NCBI RefSeq assembly: GCF_032854445.1
Contig: NC_088301.1
Coordinates: 47,799,116 to 47,863,115, forward strand
DNA length: 64,000 bases
Reading direction: 5' to 3'
Source: Liolophura sinensis
Lineage: Eukaryota > Mollusca > Polyplacophora > Chitonida > Chitonidae
Shown: positions 38,001 through 50,108 of the stretch, piece by piece
How positions within the stretch are numbered: the stretch's first letter is position 1
Layout: the number at the start of each line of letters is the position of its first letter
Made by a program: the position numbers and the translations under genes
The notes under the pieces: generated by a model
Databases searched by the model: none
Told to the model about the DNA's origin: nothing
What the model saw: only the letters and a program-made list of their open reading frames with translations

Positions 38001-41000
38001 GCAAAGTCAACATCAAAGGAAGCTAGTCCAAAGTAATTACTTTACCAAAAACCCAGTGCTTGCTGCAGCTTTAAGGTTGCCAGGTCTGATGAATGAGACT
38101 GTTGTTCTAATAATTACCAGACATTTTCATGGTTCACCCTGTCCATTTGCATTTCACTTTACAACAAAACTTTAAACTTTACTGAACCTCTTTAGCTTTT
38201 CCTACAAACTGGTATCATCTAAAAGACAGATCAAAGTTTGGTTTATTCACACAACACACATTACATGCATTTTACTTAATAAATATGCAGAGATGTCTAT
38301 TACTGGTAACTTCTCTCTCCCACACTACAGGCACTTCTTCCTGCACATGTACCTGATTGACCTATCCTATCATGACATAAAAATAATGCAATCTTATTTG
38401 CAAAATCCATCTTTCACCACACTTAATAGTCTAAGCACATTAAGGACAGGTTCAACTAAGAAACATGCAATTTGATCTTTCACCTGTGCTGATCAACACT
38501 GGAGAGGTTGGCAGTGAGCAAGGTCAATGCTATTCCCCAGGGTGATAAGGTACTTGGTAACAGGTATAGGTGATAAATGGCTTTGTACTGAGAATTACAA
38601 GAAGAATGAGACTGGCTGAAGGATGCACTGACATGGCAAGTGTATGAATGTAGGCATGTGGAAACGTCTTTCCTATGGTAGAGACCATGTGTTAGGTCTG
38701 TGAAACTGGATGACACTATTTCAGCTGGATGATAACTTGTTATTCACAATCATAACTGCCAGTTTCTTCAAATAATAGTTCAGTAGCCACTTGAATTATC
38801 TACATTTTATGGAAGTGAATGCTAACAGAAAAGTATAGCCACTACTGTCTCAATACATTTCACAACTGAACAAAAGGAGTGCCATTATTTTCTCCACATA
38901 GGAAAATACTGGCTAGGTTAACTACCATGTACTACACCATGCAGTGCCCTATACATGCAGCAGGCCCATTTTAGTGATTAATGTCTCTTGCTGTGTAACC
39001 CTTGACCTTTAGCATGAAGTAGGTTGAGTTTAGGGTCAAGGTGCCACAGAGGAGCTGACCAAGCACTTTTACAGGCCACAGAATGCTTTCTTGGATAGAA
39101 AGGAAGGCACTTCAGAAATATGCAAGGTGGATATGTGGGTGATTCAGGTCTGAAAAGCATCAGCAATACAGTTAACTATCACAGCAGCCAGTCATTAATC
39201 TAGCAGGAGTATTGAACATCCGCTCACGTAAATTTTAGGAACAAAGTGACACTAATGAAGGTTAAACTGATCTATGATGAAAAACAATATTCTTCACTTG
39301 TATAGAGAACATAAAATACCATTATGGCATTAAGTAATTGGTCAGTTAACTAAGCAGAATGTCCTTGTTTGGAGACCATTGGTATTACATTACATAACTT
39401 TCCACATTCGCGATGGAGGATTCAGAGTTGCAGGTCCAACCACCATGCCCCAGCTCCCACACAGCGTCTTTCCAAACCCCCGAAGTCATCTTGTACTATT
39501 CAACTTGTTGTGTACTCTTGAGTATAAATATTCACAGATGGCTGGTCTGGAACAGCTCTTTATATCACACAGACCAACACTGGGTAAAGAAGACAAACAT
39601 CTGCTGGCAGCAGACCAAGGTGGAGAAAATGAAATTTACATTAATTGTAATGTCTGGGTTTCCACATAAACACATTATATAAATATTTCATGTCTCATGT
39701 TTCCTATTTCTTGCAATGCTGGTGGCACATAAAGACTCATGTAATGCATGTGAAGTTATACCATACCAGAAGGCAGCTTAATTAAATATGGTCAAAAACC
39801 TACTACAAATACAGGTTTTAAGGCCTTGTGAAGGTCAAATCTAATATTATATCTAAGCTACATGTAGTAATCATGTAGTGGACACCTTTTAGTCTACGTC
39901 AAACCACAAATCTGAAATCCTTTACACTACTAAGCTTAGGGATATACACCATGTGGAATATTTACTGGGACCCACATTAGACACTCCATTACATTTAAAT
40001 GGTGAATCTATCTAATGGATATTGATCTTGATTTCCTTAATCTTTATTAAGATTTCCAAACATATGTAACAAGATAATTGGTCTTCTACATATACTGTAC
40101 TGCAAAGATTAGAAGCACTAAACTAATGCCTGGTGAAGAGGTTTGGGTTTTGTTTTTCAGCACATTCTACAAAATGCATTTGCAACACCATTCCTAAGTT
40201 TAAAGGGTGATAGGAAAAATAGGAAAAAAGTCTTTTACAAGCCTTCAAAACCCAATGTTACAGAAAACTTAGTGGCAACTGTTGTTTGCTAACAACCTCA
40301 GGATATACAACACAATGACTCAACCTTGACTTACATAAGCAATAACAAAACAAGACATGTCGACAGTTTTCTGCATTCTGAAGTTTTCTTTATCTGAAAG
40401 AAAACAAGGGGGCGACTTTCACTCCCACAGACCAAGGGCAAACAACTGATCTATTGTCTGGCAAGAGGACATGTCAAGCTGTCAAAGCCAAACTCCTGTA
40501 CCAACTGAACTCCACAATAACAGGAAGAGGACCAGAGCGGTTAGAGGTGGGCAAGAGGAGAAGGAGAATCTGTCGTTATCACAATCCCTGCGCCATTCCA
40601 GCAGGAAGGATCCAGTTGCTCCTAAATGGCTTCCACCATTATGATTCAATGTGACAGAGGCCAATGTAAAGTCGTCCAACATGTATTGTAAAGCCAAAAC
40701 ATAGTTTCAACAGTTTTACTTCAATAGCTTACAGTCTCAAAATACTGTGATTTGTATTCTGGACTCACAACTAAACACCACGTCCGAATTCCCAAGACAG
40801 GTTCTCTTTTTAGATCTCATTATGCTGAGGGTAGGTCACAAAGCTAAGCTGCCTCGGCAACAAACATTAACAACTTCCATCATTAAGTATGTTTTAACAG
40901 CACCCCATTAAGTTTGTCAAGTGGATGACTCAACCTCTAGGTTTTCTTGTTGGGGGTCTCCACGGATGTAATCATTTCACCCTGGACAAATGAGCCTGTG

Positions 41001-44000
41001 TTTAAGAAGGTATCCTGAATCCAGCAAATGTTGAAGTCTGACAAAAATATGAAATGAACTTAAAGAAAAACACAAGACAGATGTTTTTTGCACCCAAAAC
41101 AATTAACATCCTTAATCTTACAGCCTGAACACTTGAACAGGGTTTCTCACCTCTTTTTCATGTCAAGGCAACTGCCAAACACATTTCCAAATTTGAAAAC
41201 AGTAGTACACTATCAGATTTGTTTTCTTTTTTAAATCAATGGCAAGTCAACTGTAAATTGGTCACTGTACCAATCCTTACAAAATCTTTTTTTTTTTAAA
41301 TTATTTATAATTAACAATGCATGAGAGCTTAGCAGTCTAACATAATGTTAGGGCTACAAGAAACTAGGGCACTTATATGCCATTTATGTATGCTTAAAAC
41401 TTGTGTCAATGCCACCGAATGCCATACAAGAAACAGCTGCTAGTACCAGTCTTGAGCAGCTAACTGTACAGTGTACATGTGTGTTTTAATACCCAGAATC
41501 ACACACATCAACACAAATGAACGATGACACTGCCAAGCTGTGCTTTACATAGCTTCTTTTACAAGCAAGCTCTATAAAAATAATAATTTCCTGTAACACT
41601 TGATTCATTCATGACTGGTCTATAGCACATCCTCTAAAGTTCATCTGATATGGAGTATTCTAACTTACTACCAAAGCACTTGTAGAAACTGGTTTTCATT
41701 GACTAAAGCTCTAGAGCAGATAATTAAAAAAAAAAGTTATCAACCAGAGGAAAGAAAAAAAAAAAAAAAAAAGTCATCAACGGTTAAACAGGCACCAGCG
41801 ATCACATTTCAGTGTGTTTAATGAATTCACTGCCTTTGCTTCTGAAATCTTAACATGGGATATAATCGCACTGACTTGTCATAATAAAGCAGGATACAAT
41901 CGGTCAGTAAGCTGGCCAAGTTTACTAATATCTCAGTCAGGCGCTCCAGGCATGTTGAAAAGGAACCTAAAGGAAACCCCAAAACAACCATTAGACATGT
42001 ACACTAAGGGTCCCTCAACCCAGCTGCCTATCTCTGTAGGTCTGCCTGCTTCTGACCAGTTCCTTTTGTGTAGTTTAAGTTGTTGGAGCACATACATTAG
42101 ATGCTATCATTTGGTCTGAAGGGAGAGCTTGAATGACAGGATAAACAAATACATGTCAAATATTCAGCTTAGCATTTGACCAATGAGACCTGGGTAATAT
42201 CCATTAATCACCATCATCCAGGAGACCTGACTCAGGACAAGCTAGGGTAAGCTTAAGGACATCTCTACATCACAAGGTACCACATGTAGGTGTATCAGTA
42301 TCTTGTGATTTCGCACATGGGGATCTCAGCAGCATGTTGCCCCCTCAGACACCAGGCAGACACTGATTTGTATTGTTAACCATAGAAATCAAACATTATA
42401 TCAAATCAATTTAATATTGATACATGTAATTCCACACTACTTCGACTAAATAACGTAGATGACATTAATCAAATTGAAGTTCTAAAAGCTTCTGAGCTCA
42501 AAGTTTTTAAGGCAATACAAGTGAAGACCACATTAAACAATCACAAGCTTTATTAAGACAAGACAGGAGTTCAACCATAGCAACTCAGGGGTTTTCCTTT
42601 CCATGTGAACTATTCAATGCACCGCCTTACAAACATTTATAGGATGACTGACATTTCAGGAAATTAGCCAAGGCGACAGCTGACTCTCTAGGCATTTCCT
42701 TTCTGGGGCAACTCAATTGTTTTTCATTTGCATGAACAATCAGCTCTTGTACTACCATGTGGCTGAGAAGTCTGATGCAGCACATATACATCCATGCCTA
42801 GTTGTCTGTCCTACTCAAGGCACAGCTAAGCTGAAAACAGTGAGACTAAGAGCTGGATCCATAGATGCCACTTCATTGGTATAATATTTGTGGTCTCACA
42901 CGATACTCGTAGACTGCTAGGTCAGTTTTCTGATACATGTATATGCAACAGTTGAAATTAAAATGCTAAGACCATTCATATCAAACATAGCTGAAATGTC
43001 ATGTGAACATGGAACAGTTAGGGCAACGTGATTTAATCCACAGCAGTGAAAACAGAAATCACCTACATATATCTGGCACAGCACAGCCGTCCCAAACAAC
43101 ATCATACTCAGGTTGATACTAGCCATACAGGACTTATTTCAAGACTGAAGCCCCAAAGTAGTCAGCAAAATACATGTATGAAACACAGTAGTCCCATTTT
43201 CACCTATACAGTCCTCTTCAAGTTTTCTTACACGGGAAAAACTTTCTGATATACATAAATTTTTTAAATATAATTTTGTGTTGAAACTCCATAAAACATC
43301 AACCAAGGCAAATATACTGATTCTTGAGAATCAAATCTAAAGCAAGTAGCTCAACAAATTGTTTCTGAATTATTTGACAGAATATATTACAAAGAGCTTA
43401 TAAAATCACATCACAAATGAAGCTTACCTGTTCTCGCTTTAATTTCTCACGTTTTCGAATCTGCTCGACTAACAAGCGTGCTTTCTCCAAATCCTGACGG
43501 AGTCTCTGCCAGTACTTAAGCTGAGCTCTTAGTGCATCACTCTGCTTGTCATTCTTGGTCTGTAACAGTTTGATCATAAAACAGCCATAATTACTAAATA
43601 CAGATAATCTCAAACCTAACCTCTGAGGAAAAAAGTCCAGCTTTCTGGGAAATAACAATTTTGTAATTGGTTCTTTGTACATTTATATTTCTGTGCATTC
43701 TGCCGAAGTCTTTCATTCATGAAATATGATTACCTGAATGCACATACATGTATATGAAAGAAGCAGGGAACAGTTGTTCCAAAGTGTATCAGCAGTTAAG
43801 CCTAGTATTAACTTTAATCTGGACTGAAGTGCCTTTAGTTTTGTATAAAACCAAGACTGGTATTCAGATTTAAGCCTGGCTGAATTTTTAATACACTTCT
43901 GAACAACCTGGCCCAGGGTCACACTCAGTGAATTTTCTGAAATGTAAATAATTAAAATAATGTCTTATGTAAACAATTTTTTTTTCACTTTAACATTCCG

Positions 44001-47000
44001 GTGCATATACATGTAGATTTACCTATATAACATACGTTTGAGAACATAGCTTCTACATCACTACCACGTGACTTGTATGATTTGCATAGTAATCAATGAG
44101 AATAATAGTCAGGTAACGATACTTTTGCCACTTTTCAAGTATTAGCCATGGAAAATATGTTTGCAAAGGAAAGGGGCATTATTTACACCTTTCTAGCACA
44201 CAAACTAGAACAGACTAAACATTTTGGATGCTGACGATTGTATCAACACTAAGCAGATCATGCGGAAAAGTCAAGCCCACCATAATACATCCTCCTAAGA
44301 AAGTCCTACGCATACCTAAACTCAGGCTGGATTTGCAAGTCACTTCCTAACCAAGGGCAATATCCAATCCAGCTGAGAACTTTCGTTGTATATTTACAGA
44401 CGTGACCCAGCTTCCGTTCCCAAACAATTGTCCTGCCACATGGCAACTCAAGATATAGTCATTCCTCTTTTTATAATGTCTTTTATGACTTACTATGAAT
44501 GTTAAAGGCCTTTCTCACCTAATCTTTTCTTATCTGCATCTATTTAATATTACTAGTACAAGCCCAAGAACATACATTCACTCTTGTGAAGTGAACATGT
44601 GATATTCCCACTTAAACTGTATGTACTGTATATATGCAACATATTTACTGAAATCCTCAATCAGTTCAACACACACGTACTACTTCCTCCGGATATTTTG
44701 ATAAAGCCGTTTAGATGAAGATGATATGTGAGAAAAAGAAACTGTGTGCCAAGCTGGACACTGAAGCTAAGTAAACAGCGATGTTCTGCTGTGTCATATT
44801 AACAGATAAAACCTAACACAGATGTTCAGATTCATGTACTTCTCCTAAAACTACTTCTGTTATCTGTATTAAATTAATTGGATATCAATCATATCCCAAG
44901 ATAAAAAACAAATGTACATCAACACGAATCTGGTTACATTTTTCCAAATTAAAGATTGTACAAACCTGTTCCTTATTCCTTGTCATGTGGTTACTCTGAA
45001 GTCTTCGCAGAAGAGGAACACCATTCCGAGACTGTCTCTTTAATGTCCAGTAACTCAGTAAGCGGGATAAAAACTGGTGCTTCTTAGGAATATTAACAAG
45101 AGCTGCAATCTTTGATATCCTGTAAAGTAAACATCAGAATCATCTAATGAGCACATAGAAATGTCCATTTATGTATCTAAAATAAAAGTGGAACATTTAA
45201 AAATGTATTTCACCCAAAAGACAATGCAGTTTTAAATGTGTCCTGTCTCGGCAAATAATCCTACTCACTGCAACATTCAGACACTCAGTATTACATAAAA
45301 TGGAAAACATCTGGTAAAGTTCTTATTTAAATTGTGATATCATTTTACTTCTGTTTTCTTTAATAATTTTTTTCTTCTTTATATCTGAGAATCAATGAAT
45401 CTCGCTTTGGCTTACAACCACCAGATATTCACCATGGTTTCCTTGAAGTTCAAGGTCATATCCAGTTGACATGGATACTCTAGTTTACTGGATTGCTGCC
45501 AACACTCCAAACTATTGGGCTGCCTGGCAAATGAGCAAAGGGACTTTTCCATCTTCTCTGACCATGTGGTTGATATCAATACAAAATCAGAGAGGATGAC
45601 CCAGATTCTATTGTTAGATATACAGTATTTATAAACTGTCTGCTGTTCACTGGGGACCATCTTCTCCTGCTGGTACAGGTTGGTGTATTGAGTTGCCTTG
45701 GACTCTGATCTCAAGAATCAGGGAGCAGGCACTCCAGGGCACTGGCTCAGGATGCCAGTCTAACTCCTAGGGCGGTCAGTGATCAAAATCCAAGCCACAT
45801 GTGCAATCCAGACACTTTTTACCAAAGGCACAAGCTTCTAGGATAAACAGCTGAAGATTCACTTCCATGGCACAGCACAGGTACATGTCCATGAACATGA
45901 ACAAAATACAGAGTGCATGTATATTCATGCATGTAGTTGTAGTTCAACGCACAAGAAAAGGCCCACAGTTTACGGACAATTTCTGGACCACTGAATACAT
46001 ACATGTGATTTTATATATATAAAAAAAAATTTATGAAAAGATGCAAACGTGATTATTCTCTTCCTATTTCATTTAACGAAAAAACAATCCCAAAAATCAA
46101 AGTAAAGGGATACCACGAATGCCTGGCAAAGCTACCACTTAAGTAATTGTACTTCCTCTCTGTTTTTCTGTTCTTCACTGAACAGGAAATTACAGTGTAC
46201 ATGACATCTTATGGAAACCAAACCTAAAGATTGGCAAATTTATACTGTCGATACAAATAATGACTTTATCAGCATGTATTATGAATCGGTAAAACTAACT
46301 AATTTAATTTTATGCAAGCTTTACTTTGCATTGATTAAAAAAAAAAGATTTTGGAAAGTCAGGCTCAACATATATGTCTATGCACTTCATAATATTTGTT
46401 CTCAACAAATATTTGAAATGTGTTGAACTGCTGTGTTTATTTCCATACTTCTTCAATGCAATAAAGTCTAGTTTAAACCCCACCTTAATAACAAAAAGGT
46501 GTGTGAAAATGGGGTTGAGTGTCTGAAGTAACAATTTTTGCCCATAACTGTTTTCTCACCATGCCTTATGTGAAGGAAAGGCAACATTTTAATCACACAC
46601 ACATTGGAAATACATGCTCTATAAATTAGTAAAGAACTCTGGACTCCAAAATTTTATGTTGTAAACTTGCCACCCAAGCTGAGGTACCAATACTGTGTGA
46701 CTTTTCCTTACATAAACCACAACAGCTACACAGTTCCCAAGCTGAGGTACCAATACTGTGTGACTTTTCCTTACATAAGCCACAACAGCCACACATGTAT
46801 AAAAGAGTTGAAATCTGTGAACAATTTTTTTTTTAAATTACATTTATTGTTTTGAGTTCTTGGGAATTAACACTACTACACTTAGTGTCTTAGCTACTGA
46901 TACAGATAATATGCACATTTCTGTAATTGGTACATGTATCTGTACAGGTCAGAGTGAAAGGAAAACAGCAACAGGGTTCACATTTAATGGAGTACTTACT

Positions 47001-49916
47001 TAAAGATACTAAGTAGTTATTTCATCTCAGGTTTACTGTCAAGAATAAAGATTAGAAGTAAAGCCAGCAGGACAATTGTCCTGTTGATCCCTAATAGTTA
47101 TTGGAAATTTTTGCAACTCACAGGATAAAATTTCTGAACAGTGAACTGTTGGCCAATATATGGTTAAATGCACTGTGTACTTTTTTATGTTTTCACATGC
47201 ATCTTTTTTAATAACTAACCTGGGGGGTTAATTGTGGTCACTGTAATTTTCACACAGGGTGCAATAGATCGCTTCCAATCTTCCTTGAAATATTGTTGCA
47301 TAGCTGACGTTGTTGGATTAGCTTCATCTCTTGGTCGGTTATTGGTCCAGTAGTCGAATGCTTGGTAAACACGAATTTAAGCAGGCTTGTTGTTTTGAGC
47401 AATGAATATTTTTCATTTTACTGCCAAAGACTACCATTCCTAGAGTCGCACTCCTGTCCCCGTGAACTTCATGTCACGACATGCGCCTTGCATCTCTTTG
47501 CTCAAGAGAAAGTCACAGGGACAGGGTGATCTATTTTTGTAACAGGGAAAGTCTCATACAGGAAGTGTAGTAAATTTTATACAAACGTGACCTTCTGATG
47601 AAGTGAGGATTTGAAGTAATTTGTGGTTTTCTTATGAATAAAAAGCCCTGCTATAGTTCCACTCAACACCAGTTTGGGGAAATGATAAAAGCACCAAAAT
47701 TTCACGTATGTTCAAATTTTCATTGCCAAAATATTCAACCGGACACTTGCCATGCTTCACATAAATTTAGAAGGACAAGACCATTTCTTTGCCAGACATG
47801 CAAGACAAGTCAATGGTAATTTCGAACCCTGACTTTTATATAAAAGGAAATAGTCCTTATCATTTTTTACTACATGTACTTTTTACCACGCAGCTCCACT
47901 TTCAACACACTTCGTAAACCATATTTCCCTTAACCGTTTTTGTAAATGAAATCGTCTATAGGTTGTATGGTGATTTACAAGAAAAAAACTGATTTATGAA
48001 GTTTTTGAAAATGGGCCCAGTATAGCTGTAAGCAACTAAAACATATGCATGCACAGCCACTTTAGTCACAAGGTGACAATGATATATTTACTCTAACCCA
48101 ACTCACCTTTGCTCAGGAATGATAGGGATTGAAACAACTGGCAAGGCATTCCGCTTCTCCGCCAAGATCTTCCTAGCTTTCCTCATCTTAATGCGTGATT
48201 TGGCTTTGGCTTTCTTGGCTGACAGGGTTTTGTCTTCATTTTCATCAGATGTCAGCATTGGGGTACACTCAGAATCTGCTGGGGTGTGGACATCACAGTA
48301 GGCTGTTTTTCTGACACTCAGAGCAGTGCCTGTGGCACTTGGCTCACGGACTGGCTCAATTTTCATGAAGAGTCCAGCTTGCTGGGCACAAGTTACATGA
48401 AAAGCAGTGTAACAGTTTGTCTTGTGACACTGAATGCAAGCACCTGTCCCACGCTGTTTACAGATGTAACATGTCAGTTTCCACCGTGCTGCAGGTATAT
48501 GTTCTATGCTGTCAACTGGTTCCAGAAAGACAGTATTAGCGAATCCAACTTCAGGAATCCATAAGGAGCATACTACATGGGCCCAGCGATTGTCATCAGT
48601 CTGCTTAAATGCACCACCTTTGTTAGGGCATAAGCAACAGTCTACTGCTCTAGATGGAGACTGCAGGCAACGTCTACATAGCCACTGGCCTTCAGGGATA
48701 TATGGCACACCATAACACTCTTGATGCACTGCTAAATTACACATGTCACAGAACAAGATTACATTACTATTCTGGCACTCACCGTCCATACATATAGAGC
48801 ATACAGCATCTTCATCAATGGATGGGTTAGGATCTTTACCAGAAGTTTGACTTTGAAAAAATGCCTCTTTCTCAAAGCGATCCATCACAATTTCAAATAC
48901 TTCTTGTGATATCGAATGAAGACTACTTGACTTTCTCTGCTCATTTAACAGCCCCAGCCATGCATGGTCCTGAAAGCACAAAGGGAGTTTAAACATCAAT
49001 GAAAATTTAACATATATATATAGAGAGATTTTTCTTTTTATTTTTGGATAAAATATAAAAATTAGCCTGTCCTTACATATGAAAAGGCCAGCAAATATAA
49101 AACGCTATGTGATACATTTACACACTGTTGTTCTGAACTTGCAGGTACAGTAAGTATATGACAGTGGATGTTTTATACTTTACAATTTACTCAACAAATG
49201 AAGCATATAACGGATGACCCCATACAAAGGTGGGCCCTATGTCAAAAGCTAATCCTAACCCTCACCTCTTCATCCATATCATATTCTACTTCCTCGTCCA
49301 ACTCATCAACAGATTTCTCAAAGTATCTGTAATATGAAGCTGGCCTCTCTGGAAGTTCTTGTGGCTCCTGATAGTCCTCTATCACCTTATATTGAGCCTC
49401 AGGTAGTTTGGTAGTGGTATGACTAGCTCCAGTGTTTTCCTTTCTCACTTTTGTGCTTTCTGCTTTAACCGGCTTTGGTGTTGGCTTCTCAGCGGTTTCT
49501 TCCTTTTCGATGTTGTTCTGGTTGTCAATCTCATCTTGGGAAATAATTTCAAGTGGTTCATAAATATTTATCCTATGCAGACGACCATCTACATCCACTT
49601 CAACCAGTCTCTGTGAATCTGCATAAGTTAATGTTTCTCTGGTGGGTGATCGGAAGAATTCAGGTGGAGTGGGAGATCGTCGATTGGCACGATGATGCCA
49701 CTTCTGCTTTTTACGGCAACTGTCAGGGGATTTGGAAGTTGGACTATCCGGCGGTGACGGAGCATTGTCATCTTTGTGATAAAAATTGAACAAGTGGAAA
49801 TGAATGCCGCTGAAGCTCTTGTAAACCTTCCCACAGCTATCGAAGGGACATTTGTATGGTGGTTTTGTGGCTTTTAAGTTTTGACAAAATGTCTTAACAT
49901 CAAAATCCAATACCAT
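22839..49916 (-). CDS. BRPF: BRPF-family bromodomain-PHD finger protein (peregrin), complete coding gene
   Basis: Scaffold subunit of MYST acetyltransferase complexes (MOZ/MORF, HBO1) with ING5 and MEAF6, acting on nuclear chromatin. Coding exons in order: 49266-49916, 48107-48969, 44966-45119, 43428-43559, 35537-35665, 34822-35010, 33312-33435, 31701-31805, 31409-31528, 30903-31112, 30050-30628, (28467-28547 candidate), 25789-27024, 24801-24907, 24393-24535, 22839-23031. Every junction is phase-consistent. Domains: C2H2 finger ~23-47, enhancer-of-polycomb-like region ~94-215, PHD1 ~274-320, zinc knuckle and PHD2 ~325-445, bromodomain ~605-710, AT-hooks in the linker, C-terminal PWWP. Length is 1644 residues without the 81-nt candidate exon, or 1232 if the large exon is also skipped, close to vertebrate members (about 1060-1220). 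Invertebrates usually have one such gene, so BRPF1, BRD1 and BRPF3 cannot be told apart. Confidence 0.96.
24393..24535 (-). CDS. BRPF: BRPF exon: PWWP core
   Basis: Encodes [20 protein letters not shown] through [11 protein letters not shown], typical of BRPF PWWP domains. The donor that keeps the frame is ACATG|gtacgt; a second donor 12 bases downstream (gtaagt) would alter the conserved W-Q-W join and is less likely. Confidence 0.93.
24801..24907 (-). CDS. BRPF: BRPF exon: start of PWWP domain
   Basis: Encodes an Arg/Ser/acidic lead-in and then [20 protein letters not shown], the opening of the PWWP fold with the diagnostic aromatic motif (here YPWYP). Acceptor ttatgttgtag, donor CCCTG|gtaagt. 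The exon enters in phase 1 and leaves in phase 0. Confidence 0.94.
25789..27024 (-). CDS. BRPF: BRPF large linker exon (~1.24 kb), candidate cassette exon
   Basis: Acceptor ccttatctttag opens a frame of more than 1.2 kb that continues to a stop at 25763-25765. Only a weak donor near its end (TCAG|gtccat, 25787-25788) gives the phase 1 exit needed for 24801-24907; the true donor may differ. The product is Ser/Pro/Arg/Lys-rich, apparently disordered, with no recognised domain. I see no counterpart in the vertebrate proteins. If not spliced at the 3' side it would end a shorter protein lacking PWWP. Confidence 0.66.
28467..28547 (-). CDS. BRPF: BRPF candidate 81-nt exon
   Basis: Acceptor caccttctctgcag and donor AAAG|gtgaga enclose 81 bases open in the required frame, phase 1 at both ends. 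They encode [20 protein letters not shown] and a short tail. Position and composition fit the short conserved block after the Ser-rich stretch in vertebrate BRPFs. No other nearby pair of splice sites keeps the frame. Confidence 0.5.
30050..30628 (-). CDS. BRPF: BRPF linker exon with AT-hooks and Ser-rich tract
   Basis: Encodes [12 protein letters not shown], a block conserved in BRPF proteins, then paired AT-hook-like cores in [17 protein letters not shown]-rich repeats ([10 protein letters not shown]), [13 protein letters not shown] and a dense Ser/Asp tract. Phase 1 at both ends. Donor TCAG|gtgggc chosen because the alternative 13 bases downstream breaks the frame. Confidence 0.9.
30903..31112 (-). 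CDS. BRPF: BRPF linker exon with RG-rich AT-hook
   Basis: Encodes a Pro/Ser-rich stretch and [20 protein letters not shown]. The [10 protein letters not shown] core is AT-hook-like and could bind the DNA minor groove. Phase 1 at both ends; donor CCTG|gtaagc. Confidence 0.88.
31409..31528 (-). CDS. BRPF: BRPF linker exon, basic helix
   Basis: Encodes [25 protein letters not shown] and an acidic end. It aligns by eye with the basic helical block of vertebrate BRPFs (SRRAKMIKKEMTALRRKLA type). Acceptor ttcatccttcag, donor ACAG|gtgagt, phase 1 at both ends. Confidence 0.9.
31701..31805 (-). CDS. BRPF: BRPF linker exon after the bromodomain
   Basis: Encodes [19 protein letters not shown], matching the conserved LPVEEQL-type block downstream of the bromodomain. 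Acceptor tttccctcttag, donor GGAG|gtaaag, phase 1 at both ends. Confidence 0.92.
33312..33435 (-). CDS. BRPF: BRPF exon just after the bromodomain
   Basis: Encodes [25 protein letters not shown] and an acidic end, the conserved GG-x-x-x-R-x-x-R extension of the bromodomain in this family. It enters in phase 0 and leaves in phase 1, and so starts the run of phase 1 exons. Confidence 0.92.
34822..35010 (-). CDS. BRPF: BRPF exon: bromodomain core
   Basis: Encodes [20 protein letters not shown] and continues to [20 protein letters not shown]. The acetyl-lysine-binding Asn lies in YNAKD and the PMDF motif is present, so ligand binding should be intact. Sixty-three codons, phase 0 at both ends. 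Confidence 0.97.
35288..35448 (-). mobile_element. SINE family 1, 5'-truncated, inside a BRPF intron
   Basis: Body and (ATTT)n tail match the copies at 9511 and 61236; the tRNA-like head is missing. It is flanked by a 14-bp target-site duplication with one mismatch (caaacaactctgta at 35274-35287, caaactactctgta at 35449-35462). It sits in the 526-base intron between the two bromodomain exons, in sense orientation, about 75 bases from the upstream donor. Confidence 0.9.
35537..35665 (-). CDS. BRPF: BRPF exon: start of bromodomain
   Basis: Encodes [20 protein letters not shown] and [14 protein letters not shown], the first bromodomain helix and the IFAEPV segment of the ZA loop. Acceptor gcttttccag, donor GAAGAG|gtaagt, phase 0 at both ends. 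Confidence 0.96.
35666..43427 (-). other. BRPF: BRPF 7.8-kb intron
   Basis: The largest BRPF intron. TACATGTA is frequent, with poly(A)/poly(T) runs near 41740-41780. A few open frames exceed 90 codons (for example 36006-36392 minus), without motifs or fitting splice phases. No nested gene is supportable. Confidence 0.7.
43428..43559 (-). CDS. BRPF: BRPF exon: coiled basic helix before the bromodomain
   Basis: Encodes [31 protein letters not shown], a hallmark of BRPF proteins just N-terminal to the bromodomain, in the region that contacts MEAF6/ING5 (family knowledge). Phase 0 at both ends. Confidence 0.96.
44966..45119 (-). CDS. BRPF: BRPF exon: region between PHD2 and bromodomain
   Basis: Encodes [22 protein letters not shown], nearly identical to vertebrate BRPFs. 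It enters in phase 2, completing Arg 505, and leaves in phase 0 at CAG|gtttgt. Confidence 0.95.
46673..46798. repeat. tandem duplication, 63-bp unit, in a BRPF intron
   Basis: Copies at 46673-46735 and 46736-46798 begin cccaagctgaggtaccaata and differ at few positions, so the duplication is recent. It lies in the intron between exons 44966-45119 and 48107-48969. Confidence 0.93.
48107..48969 (-). CDS. BRPF: BRPF exon: PHD1, zinc knuckle, PHD2 (PZP module)
   Basis: One 863-base exon holds the whole PZP module. PHD1 starts [20 protein letters not shown]; the knuckle and PHD2 include [27 protein letters not shown] and [17 protein letters not shown]. All expected Cys/His ligands appear present. 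In the family, PHD1 binds the unmodified H3 tail and PHD2 binds DNA. The exon ends with a basic helix ([20 protein letters not shown]) and IPIIPEQ. It enters in phase 0, leaves in phase 2. Confidence 0.98.
49266..49916 (-). CDS. BRPF: BRPF first coding exon: C2H2 finger and enhancer-of-polycomb-like region
   Basis: ATG 49914-49916 begins [20 protein letters not shown]. The finger uses C23, C28, H41 and H47 ([20 protein letters not shown] then H). The [20 protein letters not shown] and [20 protein letters not shown] blocks match the region that binds the MYST acetyltransferase. An in-frame TAG 18 codons upstream and no other in-frame ATG between fix the start. Donor GAAGAG|gtgagg. Confidence 0.96.
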
Positions 49917-50108
49917 CTCGCTCTGTAAGTGCGTGGTTTCTACAAACCATAATACGGAAGTGATGTACTAAAGGATTATTTTCAGAATGGTGTCATCACT
50001 AGCAGCATGCTTAGACATATCAAAACATGTCTGGGCCAGGAGTGTATTAAAAGGAATGCCACTTTCTAACTGTGCTTCTAAAAAACGTTCTTGAATTGGT
50101 CACTGAAT
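49917..50108 (-). other. BRPF: BRPF 5' UTR, second exon part
   Basis: A strong acceptor (ttttcttcttctatttcag) at 50109-50118 starts a 192-base leader that runs into the coding start. It contains stops in all relevant frames. A weaker acceptor-like cttacag lies 8 bases before the ATG and could give a shorter leader. Confidence 0.7.

Noticed and set aside
48119-48715. Plus-strand open frames over the PHD-finger exon
   Set aside because: They are shadows of the conserved minus-strand coding exon.
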